The notes beneath the pieces were generated by a model that ran no database searches, was not told where the DNA came from, and saw only the letters and a program-made list of their open reading frames with translations. Position numbers and translations under genes: made by a program. This document shows positions 42,201 through 54,200 of a stretch of DNA of 64,000 bases, piece by piece (position 1 is the stretch's first letter; each line of letters opens with the position of its first letter). The DNA comes from Dicaeum eximium. Taxonomy: Eukaryota; Chordata; Aves; Passeriformes; Dicaeidae. The stretch covers positions 310,001 through 374,000 of the forward strand of contig VWZP01009170.1 of NCBI GenBank assembly GCA_013396995.1, given 5' to 3'.

Positions 42201-45200
42201 CTGGCAAAAAGGTAAGAGGAAATCATAAACAATTTCACATCAAGGGTGTGGGAACTGCTTTTGTATGATGTATGGTATATTTCAGTATCTTTTTGAACGG
42301 ACTGCTTAACACGAGCGCTGTTCTAAAGTTACCATCGTTTTTGCCTGGGTTCCAAATGCACATCAAACAGTCAGGCTTTCTTATTTTTGTCTCATGTTCA
42401 TATTATGTAATTTGCTTGAGTTGGATGATTCTGTGCCACCCTGATGATTGTTGTTTGTCTTGGAAATATTTGGACATGTTGTGGTTGGCTAATATAGTTC
42501 TCTACATTAATTTGCATGCGGATTGCTCATTACTTTGTTTCACATTTGTAAACAGTTTGTGAAGCAATATTGAGAGATTTAAACCACAGTTTCATCCACT
42601 GATAATAAAATTCCTAAAGAGTTGTGGATTGACATAGTTGCATTTTTTAGGAGAATGGAGAAAGAGGTTACTGGGGGCCTTTTGCAATAGTAAATTCTGT
42701 GTCCTCAGTTGCTCCGCATACATTAACAAAACAATCTCTTGCCAACAACAGATGTCAACAAAAAAGTAGGGCTGAGCTTGCTTTAACTGGGGGTGTAGAA
42801 GAGAAAGCATAATCAGCACCATTGTGAAATGTCATTGGTTTTGTTGCTTGACAGAGAGATCAAATGGTTGCTGATTATTTTCTCTTTTCCTACCCAGCTG
42901 AATGTATTTTTTAAGTGGTCTGCTGAATGAGTGGGAAGCCTGTTTAGACAGCCCATATGGTTGTTGTCAGGATGACATTAATAAGGGTAGCCCTACAGTA
43001 GAATAAAAGGGCCATAAGAAAGTATAAACTGTGTATTTCTTACTGTCTTTTTTAGGTTTGCCCCTGGATATCTTAAAACCAAGTGTCATAATATATCAAG
43101 AATCAATTTTCTTTGTTTCCTTGGCTTCCTGAATTTGTATCTGTACATTTATTTCTTACCAAAAACAATGTGGGTAATACAGCTAGAAAGTACAGAAAGA
43201 TTAGGCCTGTGAAAAGTAGTCCCATGTAATTTATCCTCTAATCCTTGGAAGATTTTCTAAGTGAAAACAGGTCACTCTTTTCATGCCTGTGTGTATCACT
43301 AAGCTTTGCCTCAGGTTTCTCAGCCTTGGAGGGCTGGTTACCCATTCACCCACTTACTTTCCTTTCTGCAGCCAGAAACTCACACTGTTTATTCTGCATC
43401 AGCTGGAGCCCAGAAACATTCTTAGCTTTTAACCAACCCCTTAGGAATACAACTGCAATATGGCCATGCACAACCTGTGTAAGGTTAGGTAAATCTTTAT
43501 CCTCAGCACTGGAGTTACTGTGTAGACTCATACAGTATTTTGGTAGTGATTTGTCTTACTCTCACTGGATTTTCTTCTCTGATGATATTTTTTTATCAAA
43601 GTCAATTTTCAAGCAGGCCCCATCCCGTTCTTATAACATGCACTCAACTTTTAGTGCAGTAACTGTTACTCTGGTATTTTGCACTAGGAGATATAAGTTG
43701 TTATAACACTGAGGATCTTAGGAAGATCTGAATTCCTGTTGCATGGCTGAATTCAGGAGAGTTACTGCTGTTTTAGACATGCCTACAATATATGAATGTT
43801 TTTTCTAAGAGGACAGATTGTATTCTTAGGCAATGTTAAAGCAATTATACCAACTCTGACCTGACTGTGCCTGCCACACTGATTGCAAGTTTTGATCGAA
43901 AATTTATGTGCTTATAGGCAAAGACAGATCCAAGTAAGGTTGCTTTTCCTGGGCTAGGTCATGTGGCAGAGGACCTATACTGATGTCATATGGCCCTTGT
44001 TTCATTACCAGAGGGGAACTGAGCAGCCTTATTTTATGTGCAGCTGTTCATTGGTCTTGAAATTATTTTGGCTCCTTTATAGTAAATCTTAGCACAGAAG
44101 TAAACATTATTCTATTCCAGGCTTTTGTTTCAGCTGTGATTGCCCCACTTACATGGTAAAGCATTTGCACCTGCCTGATGTTTCTTCAGGCCGTGTATTA
44201 ACAGTGGCAGCCAAGAATGCAATCCAGTAGCTGCTGAAACGTCCTCTGCCTTTTGCACATTCCCACTCCTGCAGTAGTTAAGAGGGAGACCTGCTGTTTG
44301 GCCGGCTCAAAGCTCATTCATGCTTTGTTTTGCTTGTGTAAGGACCTTGTGGACTTTTTACGAACTCATTCTCACAGTGCTGTGTACGCCTCATCTATGT
44401 GTCCCCCCGTGGCAGAGCAAATCATCAGGGCAATGAGGTGTCTCATGGGACTGGACGGGACAACACAAGGTAAGCCTCCTTCCTTCTTCACTTATTTCAG
44501 CTGCTATCAATGGGGTAAATGAACAAGCAAAACCTCATCCAGCAGCAAAGAAGTACTGCGATGGCAGTGCAAAAGAAATCCTTCTTATTGTAAAATTAAT
44601 ACCCAAATCATCATACTTCTGAGTGCTGTCGACCCTGAGGTTTTTTCCATACTCATCCACATGCAGCAGGGATGGAAATATTTTGGAGTTCTGGCTGTAT
44701 AGTTGCCAGCTCATCCTGCTTTGCAGCAACAAATTGAAATACATGGATTTCCCTTGGAGTATATTGTCTGATTTTGTAGTAGGTTTCATAAGGACATGCC
44801 TTCATTTATGGGCTGGGTGCTGTCAGTTTAGCTTCTTTGTAAGTGTAAACCTTCGAAATGGCAAGCAACTCAAGCACGGTGCAGCATTTCAGAACAGGTA
44901 TTGTATGCTAAATAATAGTATGTGAAGATGATTATAATAATTCCTACCTCACTCAGGCATCAATTATGGTGTCCTGAGCCTAGTTTTGTACTACATTTTG
45001 TCCCAAAAGAATTGACTACTTGGTGTCCTTATGAAAAATTAGGTGTATTTCTATTCATCTCTTGAAGTTGCAGATGCAGCTACTGTCCAATCCTCTGTGT
45101 GACAAGCTTTATCCTCTGTGTGACGTTTTTTCCTCTGTGCAATATGTTTTCTATACAACAAGCAACAAAACAACTGTGACATACCTATCTGTTACTGTTT

Positions 45201-48200
45201 CAAAGCAATGCTGATATGTGTTCGGTATTCTAGGACTTAAATCCCAATATGGAGAAAAAGTGATTGAATTTGTGTAGGGTTTTTTTTCAGCAATGCCTGA
45301 GAATCATGATATTTTTTAACGTGCAGCTGAAGATACGGATTCTGCTCTGAATTGCAACCTCTTTTATACTGGTCCAGCAGTGCTATTTTCTCTTACTTTG
45401 TCTGAGACTAAGAGAATTAATTCTGTATTAGTCCTCTCTGATAGATATGACCAGGATAAGGTGGGAATGGGAGACAAAGGGTAGGTGAGAGCAGGTAAGG
45501 TACTGCTGTGCACTGTTCTGTTGCAGTGCCCTAGAGGGCTGTTTCAAGCCATGACAGACACAAGGCTGTTACGACATTCATCGCAGTGCTTCGATGAGGC
45601 CAGAATTTACAAGACCCAGAGTACAGAAGGAGGGATGGAGAACCCAGTCCCAGTGCCAAATCCTGCTGAGTGCAAGGACAAAAAGCAGCAAAACTCCGTT
45701 GCGATGCGCAGACGATGAGAAAGCAACGCTTTTGGCGCTTTGGCAGAAAAGCCGGAGCGTAAAAACTGCTTCCAGCTTGGAAATCTGGAAGGTCCCAGTC
45801 ACATGTGCTGATGCCTACATATGTTTGGTACAAGAGACCTGTGTCTGGCAGAGCAGAGAGTGTGGCACGGCTCTGGGAGCCGGGGGCTGTGGCGCTTGCC
45901 GTCAGAGGGCGGTCTGACACCGAGCCTGCCCGGCGCTCGCTGGCTCCGCGCGTGAAACGCGAAACATGCCGAGCATTTCCAGGCCTTCAAAGCCTGCTAA
46001 AAATGCTCCTCAGCTAGCATGATTCTGCCTGCAGTTCAGTGCAGGATAAGAGCAGAACTGGGTGAAAGATGGAGTCTTTTAAGATGTGCGTGTCTGTCTT
46101 AGGGCTAAGAGTTTGAAGCGTTTTCTCTTCAGCAAGCAGTGTTGTTTAACGACACAGTGTTTGGATTTCTGCACAAAATAAGGGCTTATTAAGTCTTCTG
46201 CAAATCTGTTATGAAATAGATTAGTGTTCGGTCAGTTTTTAGAAAAGTTTTCTTGTAATATGAAATGCAAATGAGTAGAAAAACAAATTAATAAATCATA
46301 TATCACAACTTAGACCATTGCACAAAGGCTAACAAGCTGGCTGTGATGTGTAAAAATGTTTCTTGTCCTTCTGAGCCAGAGTCATTATTTTAGTCTTTTG
46401 GGTTTTCTTTCATGTGGGCCTCCCTTCATTAGGCTGTCTTGTGGATTACAAAAAAACCCCCAAAATACAGGAAAAAAATGCTATGCTGGACCACACTACA
46501 TACAATGTGCTGCTTTGGCATTGGAGAGGGGAAGGTGGTGGCTTAGAAAGGAGCAAGGAACAGAAGGGAGAAAGCACTGTCTCTCCTTAGATATTTTTGA
46601 TTCCAAGGACAATGACCTTGGCAGAGTTCTTTTGGTCCACTCTCATGGAAGGTGGTGAATCCTGCATGCGAGTAGTTCTCATGAGACCATGAGCTGTGGA
46701 GCAGAGAAGTTTCAAGTAAACCAAAGTTGCCATGGGGCAGAATCAACCATGTGTTCTCTGGAAGCCTCTCAGATCCATAGGAGTTTATTTTGCAATTTAG
46801 TTCAAATGGCATTCTCTTCCCACCAGACAATTTGGGGAATCCTTTATAAGGAGGTGTCCACCAAGGACTTATCCTCCAGAGGTCATTTCTCTAGATGAAT
46901 GAGCCTTGCAAAAATCACTGAGAATGTTTTAGAAAATAATGAAATTAGAGTTTTCTAAAAAGTTCCATGTGAATTAGAGGGTGCTTGTTGGAAAGAGGAT
47001 GAAATAAGGGGACAAAAAATGTGTTACCCCAGCATGTTCTTACATCTGAACTTTGTGACTCCTTGGCAGATTAATAGACAACTAAGAGAAGGAAGACTGA
47101 TTTGGTCGTTTAAGTTGCTACTCAGAAATACCCTTTTTTTTTTTGTCTTATTTATTTTTCCAGACATAAGACTACTACAAACCATTGTAGATCTTGCTGG
47201 TTATTCTCCATTGATTTGTTAAGCAGCTGATTTAGAAAAGAGTAGCACAGATGCAATTATGTAGTAGGTAATGCCAGAGCCCAGAAGTGCAGATACTGCT
47301 TGTGCATCCTGATGTGTATCCAATTGGTTCCATATTTTATTTCCAATTAATAAGAATATGGTTGTTTGGAAAAGGAATGAGGATAGGCATTTCCAGGATA
47401 GGCTCAGTATGGGGGATGCATGACTGCAGGATATGAATAGATGTTTATGGGCCCAGGGGAGTAGTGCTTCATCACAAGGAAGGAACAAGTTAGCACCTTC
47501 AGAGCAATTCTGTGAAACCTAAACTGCTCAGCTGGAAATTACCCACAGCCGGTGTCTGCTCCATGCTGAAAGGCATAAACACATGGGTATGTCCCACATC
47601 AACATTTGTGATAGTTGTGAGATGTTAATGTCATGATAATGTGGCTGGGAGGACACTACAGAGCCCACAGCCAGCTGCTACAGTTTCATTTATTTTGTCA
47701 TGTTTTCCGTGGTGACTTGAGAAAATGAAGGGCAAGAAATGCTAAATTAAGAGAAGGTAGTAGCTTCCTCCAAAGTGATATACAGCATTGTTCCTGCCCA
47801 GGCAAGAGGAACAGGTTGAGGTCAATATTACCAGTATTTCTTAAGCAACTGTATCCAAAGAATCAGCTATTGACTACAAAAGATGCAAATGTGAAATCAA
47901 ATTTTTAGTGGGGTAAAAGTCCTGTTTTTCTCAGTGCCATGTTTTACAGAACTCTGAAAATTGATGTCTTGTAGAACAAAACACATTTGTTCTTAGTACC
48001 ACAGCATCATAGACACTTTCATAGTTGCTATAATAGAGTTGTTCTAAAGTGTATGAACTTCTGGCAGCTGTATTTCCTCTGGTAATGTCATAAGGCAGCA
48101 AGTCCCACAGTTCAGCTCATGTAGTCTATTTAAGAAAAAAAAAGAAATAATTTTATCCCTCTTAAGCCTTTGTGGCCTTTTCATTTCAAATGTGTCTCTG

Positions 48201-51200
48201 CTCATTTATTAGGAAATACGGGAAGCAGAAGTTCCCATGGCATTTACTGTTTGTAATTCATAATATAGAAATTCTTTATGTGTTTTCCTCGTGGCTTTCT
48301 CATCACACCACTGGAGATACCTCAGGAAACCCAGCAGCTGCCTCAGTGGTTTTATCCCATGATGAGACTGAAGTTGACTCAGAGTGTTTGGATCCTGCAC
48401 AGATTTGCAAGTAACTTGCATGCAACACAGCCCCTCCAGCTGTGACCTCAGACCTTTTCTTCCTCCCCACTTTCTGCATGAGAACACTGAAAGCATATTT
48501 TTACACTTAAATTTGATAGGTGTAAAATAGAACCACTAGCCAGATGGAGTTGACTGCTGGGAAGTCCAAAGCAATTTTTGATGACTAATAAGAGATTATA
48601 CTGGTGTAAAAAGCAAATTGCAGCATTTGTAAAGGAAACATTTTTTCTGTTTAATGCATGGCAAATATTAATTCACCAACAGAAGTGGGCATTTTTCACG
48701 TTTTTATGGGATGCTGAAACATTTAAAAGCTTGTCCTCTTGAATCTACTAGTAAAAGCTGTTTTGTTAAAAGATAATTCCTGAAGTTGTTTAGATTGTAA
48801 GTGTTTCTTTAAAATGTTCATTTACTTTGCCATTTGTGCTGATTGGTTTATTTTTTTGCAACTACTAGTTTTCATTTGTGTTTTTAGCAAACACTTGAGT
48901 TCTTGCATTTGAGCTCATTCAGACTATGAGAAATGGCAGAATGCTGCTTTCTGTTTTGGTTTGGCATTAAAGAAAATTGTTTTTAAAAGATTCCTTTTTA
49001 AGATATTTCCATCAGCCTGAGATTTTTTTGTATAACTGGAGGACCAGCTCCTTAAAATCAGTTTCCAACATCTTCCTCTGCTATCTGTGCTCAACAGTCT
49101 TTTGAAAACATTGGTTTTGCTCTGACAGGATCCTCTGTAAATTACGAAACCTTAGTTCCACATCACTGTGACCTGATATAAACCAACACTGGTGCAGGGA
49201 AGTGCAGTCTTGTCCTCAGTTTCTCCTCCCCCTCTGCCTATCCCCTTTCTCGTGCCCCTTCTCCCTACGCCAGCGTGAGCGTTCGTGCAGCCATGCAGTG
49301 AACTGAATCAGAGCACTGATGCAGCTGAAAAATAACCAACCCTCCCACAAAATGGTTAGCCCACACCCAAACTGGTTCCCAGAGCCAACCTGCCGCATGG
49401 CTCTGTGAGTCCCAGTGTCAGGACTTGAGCAGCTGGAGCCGAGAGGAACAATCCATTTGCAGCAAAATAAATCCGTGCCAGACTGGACTGATCGTGAAAC
49501 TGTCGCTGTAAACTTTAAATCTGCAAGTGACTTAGTGATGGACCCATTGGACCTGCTCAAAACAGCTTGCAGAATCAGTCATGCTAAAGCCTATCTTTTT
49601 CAAACTCATTTTCCTGCTTCATTCTGAGGGGATTGCTTCTCTTAGGTCCATAGCAAGCAGAATGCTTGAACCCTGGCTTAATTTTAAGTTAATATTCACA
49701 GTAAGTGTGTGGTAACATTTCAAGCCCTTAAGCACATTTATTCCCTGTTTGTAAAGCATTGGCTCTATAACTAGGGCTCCAGTCATGACAACAGTGAAGA
49801 TATTAGTGGTGATAATATGCTGCCACAATTATTATTTGTCTAAGCTGAACATCACAGATGTTCTCCCAGCAGTGGATGATAAAACATAGCTAAATTCTGA
49901 CATCTTTGCTTAAAATGAGGGAGACAGGCTGTTCTAGTGAGGACACCTCCCATGTGATCCACCTGCCACAGGACATCAAATGTATGCATGGGGGGGTCAG
50001 CTGATCTGAACAAGCAGGGGCTTTGCACTAAGAGTGTTTGCAGTGATTTGCAACATCTCTGAGGATTAATCAAATTCTACCTGGTTCGCAGTCACTTCTT
50101 TCATATTCAAAGTTATTTCATATTCAAAGTTATTTCATATTCAAAGTTAAACCAGTGCTGTGGTCCTCTAGCAGACCCTGCCCTGGATAGATGTTCCCTG
50201 TATCCTGACATAAGCATCAGCTGCAGGCAGATAAGGAATGTCAGACTTGGCTGTGACCTGTATCCTGTCCCCCAGTGCTTTCCCCAGGGACAGTAGCAGG
50301 CAGCTCCATGACACAGTCCCTTTCCAGGGTGTCTCTCCTGCCGGGAGGGAGGGAGGGAGGATCCCTGTGCTGCAGATGCTGCTGGCTTGGGCTGTGGTGC
50401 CCGAGGAATCCAGCGCTGCTCCGAGCCTGCCGAGCACAAAGCAGGAAAGCGCCGTTCCTGTCGGCGTTGGGATCCCTGGCACCTCAGGAACACCTAATGG
50501 GATGCAGATGTTGTGCACTGGCTGGGTTTCAGCAGCAGAATGGACCCACTCTGTGATTAATCACCTGTGCTGGAAGTAAATAGGGCTCAGCCAAGGCTGG
50601 CTGCTCTGGCCCTGCACTGTCTATCTGAATATAGATAAAGTGCTGGCTAGGCAGATATGACTGATTCGAGAAATCAAGTAAAAGTGACCGAATCTTTACG
50701 GTTTTTCTCCTTTCTGCTTCAACTGAAATTGCCATTTTTCTTCCCTTAATCTTCTCTGAAAAGTGTTTTGCAGCAGTTCACAGTTAAAATAAGTCCTTAA
50801 GGGATTATTTAGCAGCTGAATTAAGTTGAAATAACTAGATTTCTAGTTAGCATTAGATTGTAGAAGTAAGTATGTTCACTTCTCCCCAGTTCATAGCAAA
50901 GTTATTTTTATGAAGATTGTTTTATCTGAGAACATATTTCCTTTAGGCACCCTTGTTTTATAGCATTCTATTTGTGATTTAATGCACATGGACATACATG
51001 TGTGTTACTCTTATAATGGAACCAGAGGAAAAAAATGAAAATGTGTCCATCTGCAATAGTTTAGTGGGAAAGAGCTATTGTTTTCCAGGAGGTTTTTTGA
51101 GCCTATGGAAGATTGCTTTTTCCTATCTAGTTGTTAGTAGAGGAAGGCAGAGAGTTGAGTGCTCCATCCAAGGAACATTGACTCTGGTATGTAAAAGCTC

Positions 51201-54200
51201 AATTGTGTAACTAATTACCTAGAAAGACCCCATGAAACAACAACTGGAGAAGATCAAAGCAGGTGGATTTGTGGCTTGAAGGGTCCACCACATGCTAAAA
51301 ACCAGTATGGTGTGGGGTCATCTTTACTGGCATGGGTTCAGGAAAAATAGCTCTCCTTCACCTCCTACACCTGAAATCTTGATATGAAAAGCTACAGGTT
51401 GCTTATTCCTCTTTTCAATAGACTGAATCACAACTTCCAAGGGTAGGAGCTTAACAGGAAGAGTTCAAAGGTGGAATCTTTGTGCAGAAATTGGATGGAG
51501 GCAACTTCTCTGCTTATGAACCTTTTGCAGGAGGTAAAAGCAGACATCTCTGGAAGAGGAAAACAAAGTTTTGTTTTAGAGAGCTGATAGTTTTACTGCC
51601 TCTTTTGCTGCCAGGATAAGGTCCTCAGTGGCATGAACAGCCAAGTTCTATTGAAGTGCATGGAGCTGTGCCAGGTGAAGCCAGCCTAAGATTGGACATG
51701 TAGTCAGGATGCCCTCCTGATGTCAGGTGCCCTGAAAGTGTGTGACAAAGCTTCTGCCGAGTCTGTTACTCCAAGTGGCTCTCTTAAAAAGCTTGTTGCT
51801 TCAAAGAAATTATGAGCTACTACATTTTATTATTTCTCTCTCCTGCCTTCTTTTTGTATTTTTCTTTCAACTAAACCATGTTAATTTTGAGCTATAAAGC
51901 TTTCTAAAAGCCTGCATAAATTAATGAGCTAAAGCCAGCAGTATGCAATGATGCATGTCACATAAAAATATAATCAGCATTTTCCCCAGAATTGCTGACA
52001 CCTTAGAACTTTGCAGTAAACCAAATATTTTTAAAGTGGTGCAACCAAATGAAAACTCTAAATTTGCCAGCATAAGGTGGATTGCTGATGCAGTAAATCT
52101 GCTTTTCTTGTACCATCCAGGCAATTAATCCTTTATTTCAGAAAAATCCCCATAAACCAGCTGTGTGTGTTCCCAGCAGCGTGAAGATAACTTGTGAAAT
52201 TTGGGAATTGTTTATCGTTCACTTTTCCCTCCTTCTGTCCCTTCTTAATTTAGCCAATAAGAAGATATAGAGCACTTCATAAAGTTGTTCTCAGCCTTAG
52301 CTGAATACTCTGGAGCATTAGTGTGCTTAGCTTTAAACAGAGGAGTGTTGGTATTCCCTGTCCAGGCTGTTTTTTTCCAAACATATGCTGTGTTGTGGTT
52401 CACATATTTCATGGAATATAACTTTCTGGATATGCTGCATGCTGTGCTATAAGCTCTTTGCATAGACTGTAAATCCTCAAGGATTTTGCAAAGTAAGAAT
52501 TTTTAACACATATATTTACTGTCTAGGGACCTGATCCTCTAATGAGTCCCATACAGGTAAATTCTTACACTTACACAGATGCAGCCGTATTCTTTTAACT
52601 CAAGGGTCTGCTCGGCAGATTTTCACTCAGTAAATATTAAAGGATGCAAGATCCCAGCCTCAAGAATCACAGAAAATGCTTTCTAAATGTAGTGCTTTTA
52701 GTTAAACATCCCACAGTGAATTTAGACTAAGACTTGATTCTAAACTGAATTCATCACTCTTAATCTGCAGTGTGGGGGAAAAATCAGGCCAGTGAGACAA
52801 AAATAAACATTTTGTTCAGATCTGCCTCCTTATCTGACATTGGAAGGTCCCATAAAAGAATAAAAAAGAGTGTTGAAATACAGTTACAAATTTCAATGGT
52901 TTTATTGCTCTTATTGGGACAGCATATGAGAAGTCTGGGTATATGATGTGTGTCTGTGGTCTTTGACCACAAAACTTAACATGAGAAAGGAAAGTGTTGA
53001 CATTTGGTAAAGAAATAGGTTCCTCCCAGCCACCCACCCACAAATGCAGTGTGTGTAGCAATCGTCTCCTAATGTGCTTTTTTTCCCTCCAGATATATGT
53101 GAGTGCTCTGATCTTTTATTTGGCTCTTTAATGCATCCCTGCAAATGAAATTAGTATTCTGGGATGTTGCTAAAACATTCAAGTGGCTCTTTTGCATCAG
53201 CACTGGCTGGCTTGAAATGAGCTCCATAGGGAGCCTTGAAAGGGGGGATCTCGCATCACAAACTGTCTGAGGATGTAGAATCAGGAAAGGAAAATTAGAA
53301 AAGGAAGAGGTGTTTGACTTCTGGGGGGTTGCCTGAAGCTCCTCTTTCAGCTCTGAAGTTTCCTTAACTGGAGTCTAAATGTCCAGCACCAAAAATAAGT
53401 AGAGACAAAACTGTTCAACTCCGGGCCCTGCGCATATGGTTCGATAAATAGCAAACAGCACAGCCTGGAATCCTGCGTGGCTCACACTGTGTTTCCAGCT
53501 CTGTGGTAAACACATGAATAGAAAGGAGAAGGCAGCAAGTCTTAAACTGCACTGGCCAAGAACATCTGCATTTATGAAAAACTTTCCCTAATTGAAAATC
53601 TAGTAGTTTCAAATGCTTTCCAACTGCGAGTTTGGAAAGTAGCTCAGGGGCTGCTAAGATAGCAAGAAACAGCAGTGGCTTGGAGTCCCCAGTTCAGGTT
53701 ACTCCCCCACCCTCCTCCTCGTAACTTGGACATTGAGGAGGTGCTAATAACATCTTTACAATTTCTAGCAAGAGAAAAAGTCTCTCTTTAGACTTCAACC
53801 ACATTATTCTGTAGTTCTCTACCTCCCTGTCCTTACCATCATCTCCCCTTCCCTCCTCCTCCTCATCCTCAATACTTCCTCCTGTTTCTTTGAGATCTAC
53901 TACACCAAAAATATTTTTGGAAATACCACAGACTATTGTTTTTATTAGTGACTGGAAAGCTTTGTAGTAGGATGCTTTTGTGTTTCATTTGTTTTCCTTG
54001 CTCTGGCACAGCTGTTTTTGCTTTAGCAGCATTAGAGAGATAGTTAAACTATTCATGGCCTTTTCTAACACAGCAGATCTCTTCCACTGAGTGCTTTAAA
54101 CTGAATGACTGAGACTGTAAGTAACAGGTTGTCTGCATGGGCAGTTTGGTGCATAAAGTTACAAATGCACTGTTTTTATGAGATCTTTTAATTTGTTCAA

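Noticed and set aside
43245..43706. 153-codon plus-strand open frame in intron 8
   Set aside because: Low-complexity translation rich in Ser, Phe and Leu with no family resemblance; exons 8 and 9 join in frame without it.
53441..53450. GGTTCGATAA as a possible tRNA T-loop
   Set aside because: No matching acceptor stem, anticodon arm or D-arm around it on either strand.
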